A program made the translations under genes and the position numbers. The notes beneath the pieces are model-generated. The model worked only from the letters and a program-made list of their open reading frames with translations. It made no database searches and was not told where the DNA came from. Source: Actinomycetota bacterium (GTDB taxonomy: Bacteria > Actinomycetota > Thermoleophilia > Solirubrobacterales > Solirubrobacteraceae). From it: a stretch of DNA of 9,541 bases. Each line of letters starts with the position of its first letter. Position 1 is the stretch's first letter. The stretch lies in NCBI GenBank assembly GCA_005888335.1, contig VAWY01000165.1, forward strand, positions 1-9,541, written 5' to 3'. Shown one piece after another: positions 1 through 6,438 of this stretch.

Positions 1-4
1 CGTC

Positions 5-1189
5 GTGACATTCATCCCCGGCCTTTCTCGCGCGGTACCGGTCGCGGCGGCCGCGCTCGGCTGCGCGCTGCTCGCCGGCCCTGCGTTGGCCAAGAACAAC
101 CCACCGGCGACACCGGCGCCCGGTGCGGCGGCGAACGCCGTCATCACGGTCGATGCCGTGCGCGACTCCGTCACCATCGGCGGCCTGGCGGCCGGCCCAG
201 CAACGGTCGAGGTGCTCCGCTCCGGGGTCGTGATCGGCGTCTACTCCGACAACGTGGAGGCGTCTCGGCCGTTGACGGTCAATACGGTCGAGCCGACGGC
301 GACCAAGCCGTCCGGCGACTGCTGGGAGCGCGGCGTGCTGCCCGTCGGCTTGACTCCTGACATCCGCCCGCTCGACGTCGTCAGCGTCGTGGGCGGCCCG
401 ACCGTGACCGTGCCCGCGGACGCGCCGACGGCCGCCGCCGGCATCCCTGGCGGCCCGTTGGGCGGCTGCTCGGCGATCGCCGCGTTCGCGGCCAACGCGG
501 TGCAGAGCGCCAGCCCTCCGACGGTCATCTCGGGCTCGGGCGCCGACCTCGCGCTCTCGGGCGCCGCCCAACCCCTCGCGACGGCGGTCTCGGTGTCGGT
601 CGGCGACGGCAGGGTCTCCACGGCAGCGGTCGCCGGGGTTCTGACGGGCACTCGGTGGGCGGCGACGATCCCAGCTGCGGCGCTCGAGGGCCTCGCGAAC
701 GGAACGCTGACGGCGACCGCCCGTTACACGGTGCCCGACGTGAGCAGCGGCGCGCCGTCGCAGATCGAAGGCGCGCCGCTCACGGTGACCAAGGTGCCCG
801 CGCCGGCGGTCTCAGCGGGAGGCGCCGTCCAACCGGTCGCGGCGACCCCCGACGCGACCGTGCCGACCATCGCGCGACCGTCAAGCGCGCGGCCCGTTCG
901 CCTCGGCCGCCTGGTCACCAGTTCGCGGCTGTCGCTGGCAGCCGCCCGGCGTACCGGGATCCGAGCAACGTTCGTCGTGCCCGCGGGTGCGCGCATCGCC
1001 CGGCTCGAGCTGCGACGCGGAAGCCGCACCGTCGTGGCTCGCACCATCTCGGTGCGCGGCGGAGCGAGGCACGTCGTCCGCCTCTCGGGCGCTCACCTGA
1101 CCAAGGGCGCCTACCGACTCGTGATCCGCGTCGGCGCGAGCCGCAGGAACCTCGGGCCGGCCACGACCAAGCAGATTCGCATCGTCTGA
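5..1189 (+). CDS. Secreted protein of unknown function with basic C-terminal beta module
   Basis: Predicted 394-aa exported protein. I do not recognise a family for its main body. The GTG start gives a convincing signal peptide: a short N-region with one Arg, an Ala/Leu-rich core (about 10-25) and a cleavage site after the ALA at residue 29. A Pro/Ala-rich segment follows (33-45), then a low-complexity Ala/Val/Thr/Gly region with Cys at 106 and 155, a second Pro/Ala/Val linker (about 264-290), and an Arg-rich module (about 303-394) that looks beta-stranded and ends in KQIRIV. That last module resembles the C-terminus of the convergent gene at 1468-3009, so both proteins probably carry the same surface or envelope module. 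Only four bases precede the start, so no ribosome binding site can be assessed and the true start could lie upstream. Two hairpins follow the stop. The reading frame is secure; the function is unknown. Confidence 0.82.
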   Translation: MTFIPGLSRAVPVAAAALGCALLAGPALAKNNPPATPAPGAAANAVITVDAVRDSVTIGGLAAGPATVEVLRSGVVIGVYSDNVEASRPLTVNTVEPTATKPSGDCWERGVLPVGLTPDIRPLDVVSVVGGPTVTVPADAPTAAAGIPGGPLGGCSAIAAFAANAVQSASPPTVISGSGADLALSGAAQPLATAVSVSVGDGRVSTAAVAGVLTGTRWAATIPAAALEGLANGTLTATARYTVPDVSSGAPSQIEGAPLTVTKVPAPAVSAGGAVQPVAATPDATVPTIARPSSARPVRLGRLVTSSRLSLAAARRTGIRATFVVPAGARIARLELRRGSRTVVARTISVRGGARHVVRLSGAHLTKGAYRLVIRVGASRRNLGPATTKQIRIV

Positions 1190-1375
1190 GCCAAGCGCGC
1201 AGCTGATCCCCGCGGCCTCGCCATCGTGCGGGCCGCGGGCGCGCACGCCGCTGCTCCGAGGCGATCGCGGGCACGTCGCGCCGCGCAAAGCCGGATCACG
1301 CGACGCTGGCATGGTCGGTGCCGAGCGTGCCGGGCTCGAGGCAGACGCAATCGGGATCGCTGCAGAGCGATGCGA

Positions 1376-1407
1376 GAGCCCGCGGCTGCCACGACAGCCG
1401 CGGGCTC
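1376..1407. terminator. Perfect 13-bp hairpin, likely bidirectional terminator
   Basis: The left arm GAGCCCGCGGCTG and right arm CAGCCGCGGGCTC are exact reverse complements around a 6-nt loop (CCACGA). The hairpin lies between the stops of two convergent genes, where a shared terminator is expected. There is no clear U-tract on either strand, which is common in high-GC actinobacteria. Termination is inferred from structure and position. Confidence 0.65.
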
Positions 1408-1410
1408 GGG

Positions 1411-1436
1411 CCCGTGGCGGCCAAGGCAGCCACGGG
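1411..1436 (-). terminator. Second hairpin after the minus-strand gene
   Basis: An 8-bp perfect stem (CCCGTGGC with GCCACGGG) encloses a 10-nt loop, 31 nt beyond the stop of the gene ending at 1468. A minus-strand transcript meets it just before the stronger 13-bp hairpin, so the two would act in tandem. The terminator role is inferred. Confidence 0.5.
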
Positions 1437-1467
1437 TCGCACTCCACGAGGTGCGCGTCGCGGTGCT

Positions 1468-3009
1468 CTAGCGGATGCGCACCGTGCGGGTGGTGGTCAC
1501 GCCGTACTGCTTGGTGCTCTGGCCGGCGGTGACCTGGAGCGTGTAGGTGCCGCGGCGCAGCTTGCCGCGGGCCTTCTTGGTGCTCGGCAGGATCACCGTG
1601 ATGACGCCGTCGCCGCTGACCTTGCGGACGGTGCGCGCGATCACGTGACCGTTGCGCAGGAGGCGGGCCTTGACGACCTTCGTGCCCTCCGGCGCGAACA
1701 CGACGATGCTCAGGCCGCGACGGCGCGCCGTGCGCAGGCTCATCCGGCGGGTGACGGTCACGGCGTCGATCTCGAGCTGTGGCGCCCGGGTCGGCTGCGC
1801 GACCGGCGGGCGCGGCTGGTCGACGACCGGCGCGGGGACCGAGACCGGCTCGGGGGCCGGCGCGGGCGGCGCGGCGCCGGTGCCGGTGAGCGCGATCGTC
1901 TGCGACCCGACGTTGCTGGCCACGGTGACCGTCGCCGAGCGCGTGCCGGCCGCCGAGGGGGTGAACGTGTACGACAGGTTGCACGCCTGCGCCGGGGCGA
2001 GCGTCGCGCCGCACGCGGACGTGTCCAGCGCGAAGTCGCCCGCGTTGTCGCCGCCGAGCGTGATGCCCTGGAGCGTCAGCGTCCCGGCGCCGCTGTTGGC
2101 GACGGTGACCGTCTTGGTGGTGGTCGTGCCTCCGAGCAGCCGGCTGCCGGCGTCCGCGGTGGACGGGACGCTCAGCCAGGCGACCGGCGCCGCGCCGGGG
2201 GCGAGCTTGCCCTGGACGGTGAACTTGTCGGTGAACATCGCCGTCCGCACCGGCGTGCCCTTGAAGCCCGTGATCTCTTCGATCTTTAAGAAGTTCGTGT
2301 TGAACGGGCTGCCGACGACCTCGTGCATGACCGTCGAGTCGCCGATGAAGCCGGCCGGCGGCATCGACACGCGCGTGTCCCACTGCAGGAAGTTCGGCCC
2401 GATCCGGCTGCCCGCGAGCGAGGCGTAGGCGGCGAGGCTGCACGGCATTGCAAAGCAGCCGACGTCGTCGGTGAAGTTGATCTGGCGCGGCGGGGCGGCG
2501 GCGACGAACTCGTCGACGCCGTAGGGGTGCGTGACGCGGTAGATCTTGCCGGTCTGTAGGCCACTGAAGACGCGGATGCGCAGGCGGCCGAAGGCGACCT
2601 GCTCGCCGTCGACGACGCCCCCGGTCGCGCCGCCGAAGGCGCCCTCCTGGCCCATGACCAGGATCGCCTGTGGGGCCAGGGCGTCGCCGATGACGGTGTC
2701 GGCCTCGAAGTAGAACTGTTCGACGGGGAAGTTGTCCGGGAACGAGACGGGCGCGGCGGGGTTCGGACGCTCGATGGTGGCCAGGCACTGCGGGCCGTCG
2801 AGGCAGGGCTCGAGGCGCTGCCCGACGGCGTCCTCGTACCACGCCGGCCAGTTGCCGAAGGCGGGGTCGAGCGGACCGTTGACACCGACCCCGACGGCGT
2901 ACGCAGGCCCGGCGACCACCGCCGCGCCGACCAGCGCCGCGGCCATCGCGGCGCACCGGCGCACGCCGCGAGCGCTAGACCCGCGCGGAACTGCAAGCTG
3001 AGTGAACAA
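1468..3009 (-). CDS. Secreted protein with choice-of-anchor D / Ig-like domain
   Basis: Predicted 513-aa exported protein. The TTG start is chosen because a strong AAAGGAGG site (3017-3024) lies 7 nt upstream and the resulting N-terminus is a good signal peptide: basic residues at 9-18, a hydrophobic stretch at about 20-36, and cleavage after AYA at 38. Residues about 45-275 form a region I cannot assign, with Cys pairs at 69/75 and 185/190. Residues about 295-378 match the choice-of-anchor D (ASPM/SPD-2/Hydin-like) Ig fold: TVTVANSGAGTL, then GDNAGDFAL, a Cys pair at 333/343, TFTPSAAGTRSATVTV, and the terminal IALTGTG. A Pro-rich linker (380-410) leads to a basic C-terminal module (about 411-513) similar to that of the gene at 5-1189. 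It is probably a surface or secreted structural protein; its specific role is unknown. Confidence 0.88.
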   Translation of the reverse strand: MFTQLAVPRGSSARGVRRCAAMAAALVGAAVVAGPAYAVGVGVNGPLDPAFGNWPAWYEDAVGQRLEPCLDGPQCLATIERPNPAAPVSFPDNFPVEQFYFEADTVIGDALAPQAILVMGQEGAFGGATGGVVDGEQVAFGRLRIRVFSGLQTGKIYRVTHPYGVDEFVAAAPPRQINFTDDVGCFAMPCSLAAYASLAGSRIGPNFLQWDTRVSMPPAGFIGDSTVMHEVVGSPFNTNFLKIEEITGFKGTPVRTAMFTDKFTVQGKLAPGAAPVAWLSVPSTADAGSRLLGGTTTTKTVTVANSGAGTLTLQGITLGGDNAGDFALDTSACGATLAPAQACNLSYTFTPSAAGTRSATVTVASNVGSQTIALTGTGAAPPAPAPEPVSVPAPVVDQPRPPVAQPTRAPQLEIDAVTVTRRMSLRTARRRGLSIVVFAPEGTKVVKARLLRNGHVIARTVRKVSGDGVITVILPSTKKARGKLRRGTYTLQVTAGQSTKQYGVTTTRTVRIR

Positions 3010-3016
3010 CGCGCTT

Positions 3017-3024
3017 CCTCCTTT
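3017..3024 (-). promoter_or_regulatory. Strong Shine-Dalgarno deciding a TTG start
   Basis: On the minus strand this reads AAAGGAGG and is followed by 7 nt and then TTG at 3009. It is close to the full anti-SD complement and settles the choice of a rare start codon. Confidence 0.85.
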
Positions 3025-3145
3025 GGCTGGCGCCGGCCCGGCAGCACGGCGTCACTGAGAGGCCAGCTTGCGGTGCAGCGACGGCCGCAGGAAGAAACCA
3101 ACGCGCACACACGACTTCGCGAGGGCGCACGGGTCCAAGGGGTTG

Positions 3146-3166
3146 CTGACACCTCTTAGGTGTCAG
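3146..3166. repeat. 9-bp perfect inverted repeat (CTGACACCT/AGGTGTCAG)
   Basis: Two 9-bp arms flank a 3-nt spacer (CTT). It lies about 140 bp upstream of the TTG start at 3009. It could be an operator, an RNA hairpin in a leader, or one end of a dispersed element; sequence alone does not separate these. Confidence 0.6.
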
Positions 3167-3216
3167 GCGTGGCCGAGGTCACCCGAGAGCAGCACCCGCG
3201 CGTGCGCGAAACCGCC

Positions 3217-3234
3217 CCAGGACCTTGGTCCTGG
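3217..3234. repeat. 18-bp near-continuous palindrome (CCAGGACC-TT-GGTCCTGG)
   Basis: Two 8-bp arms flank a 2-nt centre. It is about 50 bp from the 3146-3166 inverted repeat. It could be a dimeric regulator site or a tight RNA hairpin. Confidence 0.55.
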
Positions 3235-3299
3235 CCACGATCGCGTGTGTTCATGGGGAAGATCGGGCTCGCCGCGGGTTGCAGGTGCGCGCAGCGGAC

Positions 3300-3323
3300 C
3301 GCAAATTTTGCGTGATTTTCACG
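3300..3323. promoter_or_regulatory. Two overlapping 13-bp palindromes, operator-like
   Basis: CGCAAATTTTGCG (3300-3312) has 6-bp arms around one base. CGTGATTTTCACG (3311-3323) has 5-bp arms around TTT. They share the CG at 3311-3312. The patch is strikingly AT-rich for this window, which suggests a protein-binding or promoter function. The regulator is unknown. Confidence 0.45.
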
Positions 3324-3401
3324 GCGGCGAGTGCCGAGCGGCGTCAGCCCTCGCGCGGGCAACGTCATGCCGGTCGGCGATGTGCTGCCGTGTCGACCCC
3401 G

Positions 3402-3418
3402 CGGCGCCCGAGGCGCCG
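3402..3418. repeat. 7-bp hairpin (CGGCGCC-CGA-GGCGCCG)
   Basis: A perfect 7-bp stem with a 3-nt loop inside the gene-free region. It is all G/C in the arms, so chance occurrence in GC-rich DNA is a real possibility. Confidence 0.35.
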
Positions 3419-3518
3419 GCACGCCTGAGGTTGCCCTCGACGCGATATTGCACGAACCCAAGCGCGATCCGTGCTGTGCTGACGCTGCCGCTTAAGCGAT
3501 GATCGTCGCGCAACGACA

Positions 3519-3549
3519 CGCGGGCACACGTCGAGCCGACACGCCCGCG
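3519..3549. repeat. Nested inverted repeat downstream of the RiPP operon
   Basis: The outer arms CGCGGGC (3519-3525) and GCCCGCG (3543-3549) enclose inner arms GTCG (3530-3533) and CGAC (3537-3540). It follows the main hairpin at 3583-3610 in the direction of operon transcription and may act as a back-up terminator. The role is inferred. Confidence 0.4.
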
Positions 3550-3582
3550 TCGCCCCGGTCACCAAAGCTCGACCGTCGCGGC

Positions 3583-3610
3583 GGGGATGGGCGTGCACGC
3601 GCCCATCCCC
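3583..3610 (-). terminator. Perfect 11-bp hairpin ending the RiPP operon
   Basis: The arms GGGGATGGGCG and CGCCCATCCCC are exact complements around a 6-nt loop. The hairpin begins 25 nt past the permease stop at 3636. The minus-strand sequence after it has no immediate U-run, so it is either a high-GC intrinsic terminator or an RNA-stabilising 3' stem. Confidence 0.65.
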
Positions 3611-3635
3611 GAGTCGTTCCTACAGACGACACCCG

Positions 3636-4415
3636 TCAGCCGACCGCCCGTCGGTGGAAGCCGTGGAGTCCCCAGGCGCCGAAGATCGCGATGGACGCGG
3701 ACAGCCCGAGCAGGATGTAGCCGGTGCCGAGGTGCGGCCCGTTGGTGGTCGCGGCGCGGACGGCCTCGGACACGTAGGTCACTGGGTTTGCCAGGGCCAC
3801 GGCCTGAAACCACGGGATCGCGTCGAGCGCGGAGTACGAGACGAACGTCGCGCCCGAGAACATGAGCGGCGTCAGCACGGTGGCGAACACGAGCGTGATC
3901 CGGTGGGCTGGCACCACCGTCCCCATCACGAGCCCCAGCACCGCGCCGATCAGCGCGCCGCACGCCGTGACCATGACCAGCTCGGCCGGGGCGATTGCGG
4001 CGGCCTCGATGCCGCCCGGCAGGATCAGCGCCGCCGCGGGCAGCACGGCGATCGCCGCCACCGAGCCGCGGACCGACGCCACGAAGAGCTTCTGGACCGC
4101 GACACTCCAGACGGGGATCGGGGACAGCAGCCGGTCGTCGAGGTCGCGCGTGACGGCGAGCTCTGAGATGAGCGGTGTCGCGGCGCCTTGCAGCGCCGTC
4201 AGGACGAGCGTGATCGCGAGCACTCCGGGGAGGAGATCGTCGGCGTAGCTGGCGTCGGCGGCTCCGACGGCGGGCAGGATGCGTCCGAAGACGAGCAGCA
4301 TGAAGACTGGCGACAGCAGCGCCTGCGCGATGAAGTCCAGCGGCTCGACGCGCAGGAAGACGTGCAGGTCGCGCCGGCACAGTGCGAGGAACGCCAGCCA
4401 CGGATGCGGACTCAT
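3636..4415 (-). CDS. ABC-2 type transporter permease (DrrB-like)
   Basis: A 259-aa integral membrane subunit that would form the export channel with the ATPase encoded just upstream. About six hydrophobic segments are visible, at roughly 28-48, 62-80, 115-135, 146-168, 174-192 and 232-252. Family features include PGVLA (63-67), an ELAVTRDLDDRLLSPIP coupling-helix stretch (85-101), the TPLMFSGATF turn (182-191) and NPVTYVSEAVR (210-220) before the last membrane segment. Its length is normal for DrrB/ABC-2 permeases. The ATG overlaps the stop of the ATPase gene by 4 nt (ATGA), so the two are translationally coupled. Being last in a RiPP-type operon, it probably exports the modified peptide and may give self-protection; this is inference from context. 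There is no fused peptidase domain, so leader removal must happen elsewhere. Confidence 0.9.
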   Translation of the reverse strand: MSPHPWLAFLALCRRDLHVFLRVEPLDFIAQALLSPVFMLLVFGRILPAVGAADASYADDLLPGVLAITLVLTALQGAATPLISELAVTRDLDDRLLSPIPVWSVAVQKLFVASVRGSVAAIAVLPAAALILPGGIEAAAIAPAELVMVTACGALIGAVLGLVMGTVVPAHRITLVFATVLTPLMFSGATFVSYSALDAIPWFQAVALANPVTYVSEAVRAATTNGPHLGTGYILLGLSASIAIFGAWGLHGFHRRAVG

Positions 4416-5344
4416 GCCAGTTTCGGTCCGGTGATGTGCAGGAACACGTCCTCGAGTGACGTCTCGATGCGCCGCAGCGCGCGCAGCTGAAGGCCCGCGC
4501 CCGTCGCGGTCGACACGGCTGCCGCGGCGTCGACGTCGGCGGGCAGCTGCACCGCCCAGCCGCCGCCCGCGGCGCGGCTCGTCCGCACGTCTCCGAAGAT
4601 CCCGAAATGGGGCGCCGGGTCGACGGCCGTGTCGATGACGAGCTCCATCGCGCCGCGGCCGGGCGCCGCGGCCCGCAAGGCAGCGGCGGTGTCGAGCGCG
4701 ACGATCCGCCCGTCGTGGAGGATCGCGACCCGGTCGCAGAGCCGGTCTGCCTCGGTGAGGTCGTGCGTCGTGACGAGCAGCGTGACGCCGTCAGCACGCA
4801 GACCCTCGAGCTGTTCCCACAGCAGCAGCCGCGACTGTGCGTCCAGTCCGCTGCTGGGCTCGTCGACGAACAGGATGGAGGGCCGGTGCATGAGCGCCCG
4901 CGCGAGCTGCAGGCGCTGCGCGAGTCCTCCGGACAGCGTGTCGACCGCCGCGCTTGCGTGCTCGCGCAGGCCGAAGCGCTCGAGGACCTCGCCGGCGAGC
5001 CGGCGGCGCTCGCTGCGCCCGACGCCGAAGTAGGCCGCGTGGTAGAGCAGGTTCTCGGTGACGTTCAGCGCGCGGTCGAACGTCGGCCGCTGCGGAACGT
5101 TCGCGATCCGGCTCTTGACACGTACAGGTTCACGGGTGACGTCGAGGCCGTCCACCCAGGCCCGCCCGGCGGTCGCGCGCACCCGTGTCGTGAGCACGCC
5201 GATGAGCGTCGTCTTGCCGACCCCGTTGGTGCCGAGCAGCCCGAAGATCTCGCCGCGTGGCACGTCGAAGCTGACGCCCGCAAGCGCGTCGCGCGTTCCC
5301 CCGCGATAGCGCTTGCGCACCTCGTCGACCGTGATGGCGTTCAT
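4412..5344 (-). CDS. ABC transporter ATP-binding protein (DrrA-like)
   Basis: A 310-aa nucleotide-binding subunit. All hallmarks are intact: Walker A GTNGVGKTT (38-46), Q-loop Gln85, signature LSGGLAQR (137-144), Walker B ILFVDEP (157-163), D-loop SGLD (165-168) and H-loop His194. The C-terminal extension, about 230-310, ends in the SLEDVFLHITG pattern typical of the DrrA/CcmA antibiotic and natural-product exporter group. The ATG at 5344 overlaps the stop of the dehydrogenase gene (ATGA), and the stop overlaps the permease start, so dehydrogenase, ATPase and permease are coupled. It drives export of a substrate by ATP hydrolysis at the inner face of the membrane. That the substrate is the modified peptide from the same operon is inferred from gene order. 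Confidence 0.93.
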   Translation of the reverse strand: MNAITVDEVRKRYRGGTRDALAGVSFDVPRGEIFGLLGTNGVGKTTLIGVLTTRVRATAGRAWVDGLDVTREPVRVKSRIANVPQRPTFDRALNVTENLLYHAAYFGVGRSERRRLAGEVLERFGLREHASAAVDTLSGGLAQRLQLARALMHRPSILFVDEPSSGLDAQSRLLLWEQLEGLRADGVTLLVTTHDLTEADRLCDRVAILHDGRIVALDTAAALRAAAPGRGAMELVIDTAVDPAPHFGIFGDVRTSRAAGGGWAVQLPADVDAAAAVSTATGAGLQLRALRRIETSLEDVFLHITGPKLA

Positions 5345-6438
5345 GACAGCCACTCCGGCGTGACCGGCGCGGGTCGCTCCTCTGGCGCGGGATGACCCAG
5401 CGCGTGAACGCCGAGAACGATCTCCGAGATCCCGTCGCAGCCGAGATGCTCCTCGAGCACGTCGTCGCGGACGGCCGTCGCGAACGTCGCGCCCAGACCG
5501 CGGGCGGTCGCCAGCAGCAGGATCGTCTGGCTCACGTGCCCGAGCCCGAGGACGACGTCGCGATAGCCGCGGGGCATGGCGTAGCGCCATTGGCTGCGGG
5601 CCGGCACCGCGGTGTGGATGAGCGTCGCCGGGCTGTCCGCCAGCCAGTCCTGGCCGCCGTAGGCGTGCGGTGAGTCGATGTCCGGACCCACGTCGTCGAG
5701 CAGCTCGAGCTCGCCCGTGGTGGCCGCGTAGTGGTACGTGGCTGGCTCCAGTCCGCTGACCCGTCGGGCGCGGACGTAGAGCTCGGTCGGATGCAGCGCG
5801 CCGGCTGCGGGGCTGGTCATGTACGCCTCGGGCCCGGTCCCGAGTTCGTCGAAGACGCCGAACAGGCCGGCCGCGAGATGCATGACGGCGGCGAGGTCCC
5901 GGAGCGCCAGCGGCTCGCCGGTGAAGCGTCGGACTGAGCGCCGCGCGCGCAGCGCCGCGACGAGGCCGGGGTGACGCCATGCCGCGTCGTCCGCGTCGAC
6001 GCCGGGCAGGCCCAGCCTCAAGCCGCCGCGCTCGGATGCGATCGCCGGCGGCTCGACCTCGAGCGCCCGCGCGGACTGGTCGAGGAGCCCGTCGACGGTC
6101 GTCGCGAACTGCGTGTCGGGCGTCGTCCGCGACGCATAGTGGTACTGGCGCGTCGCCGCGCCCCACTCAGCCCACTCGGAGACGACGGCCTCCTCGCGGC
6201 CGTGCTCCTCGGAGCCCTGGGCGACGAGCACGCCCTCCTCGAGCAGGCGCCGGGCGACCGCGAGGTGACGCTCTGACAGCTCGACCACGCCATCGAGCGC
6301 CCGCCAGTCGGCGAACCAGCGCACGATCTCGAGGCTGAGGTCGGTCAGCGCGAGCTGGCGGTGGTGCAGCGGGTCGTCCCAGACAAGGGTGCCCGACCGC
6401 CATGACAGCGAGCCGCATTCGGAGACTCGGACGATCAT
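5341..6438 (-). CDS. SagB/ThcOx-family FMN-dependent dehydrogenase
   Basis: A 365-aa nitroreductase-fold flavoenzyme of the SagB/ThcOx group, whose characterised members oxidise azolines to azoles in ribosomal peptides. The N-terminal part (about 1-75) looks like the small winged-helix-type region often seen in this family, followed by EWAEW...YHYASR (88-104). The flavin-binding core includes RRSVRRF (166-172), SPAAGALHPTELYV (209-222) and WRYAMPRGYRD (284-294), then a helix with GHVSQTILLLA (300-310). The reported catalytic Lys-Tyr pair of azoline dehydrogenases appears here as Arg285-Tyr286. The ATG is chosen because it overlaps the ATP-grasp stop as ATGA; a longer upstream frame is open but would overlap that gene extensively. 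No YcaO partner is present, so its substrate is uncertain: it may act on the 52-aa peptide in some other oxidation. Family confidence is high; reaction confidence is low. Confidence 0.9.
   Translation of the reverse strand: MIVRVSECGSLSWRSGTLVWDDPLHHRQLALTDLSLEIVRWFADWRALDGVVELSERHLAVARRLLEEGVLVAQGSEEHGREEAVVSEWAEWGAATRQYHYASRTTPDTQFATTVDGLLDQSARALEVEPPAIASERGGLRLGLPGVDADDAAWRHPGLVAALRARRSVRRFTGEPLALRDLAAVMHLAAGLFGVFDELGTGPEAYMTSPAAGALHPTELYVRARRVSGLEPATYHYAATTGELELLDDVGPDIDSPHAYGGQDWLADSPATLIHTAVPARSQWRYAMPRGYRDVVLGLGHVSQTILLLATARGLGATFATAVRDDVLEEHLGCDGISEIVLGVHALGHPAPEERPAPVTPEWLS

Larger units (their letters stand above)
1190..1467. other. Intergenic region between convergent genes
   Basis: These 278 bases lie between two convergent stops. 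The only structures I can support are the two hairpins at 1376-1407 and 1411-1436. Short open frames here are GC-rich shadows with arginine-rich, non-protein-like translations. Confidence 0.6.
3010..3582. other. Gene-free region rich in inverted repeats
   Basis: This stretch of about 570 bases between two minus-strand units has open frames on both strands, but their translations are Arg/Ser/Pro-rich with no recognisable domain, ribosome binding site or signal peptide, so I call no gene. It contains perfect inverted repeats at 3146-3166, 3217-3234, 3402-3418 and 3519-3549, and twin palindromes at 3300-3323 in a locally AT-rich patch. It must include the promoter of the gene starting at 3009. 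I see no convincing -10/-35 pair, tRNA or known riboswitch. Confidence 0.55.

Noticed and set aside
881..2956. Very long minus-strand open frame of 691 codons
   Set aside because: It is a frame shadow of the gene at 1468-3009 and of the opposite gene; the translation is Arg/Gly/Pro-rich with no domains.
3156..3461. 101-codon minus-strand open frame over the same block
   Set aside because: Same reasons; the sequence looks like translated palindromic non-coding DNA.
3440..3480. tRNA-like GGGTTCG segment on the minus strand
   Set aside because: No acceptor or anticodon arms could be folded around it.
3068..3502. 144-codon plus-strand open frame in the gene-free region
   Set aside because: No ribosome binding site, no recognisable motif and a composition typical of random GC-rich DNA; it also runs through several perfect palindromes.
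4412..6166. 584-codon minus-strand frame joining extra sequence to the ABC ATPase
   Set aside because: The upstream 270 or so codons lie out of frame inside the dehydrogenase gene; the ATPase begins at the ATGA overlap at 5344.
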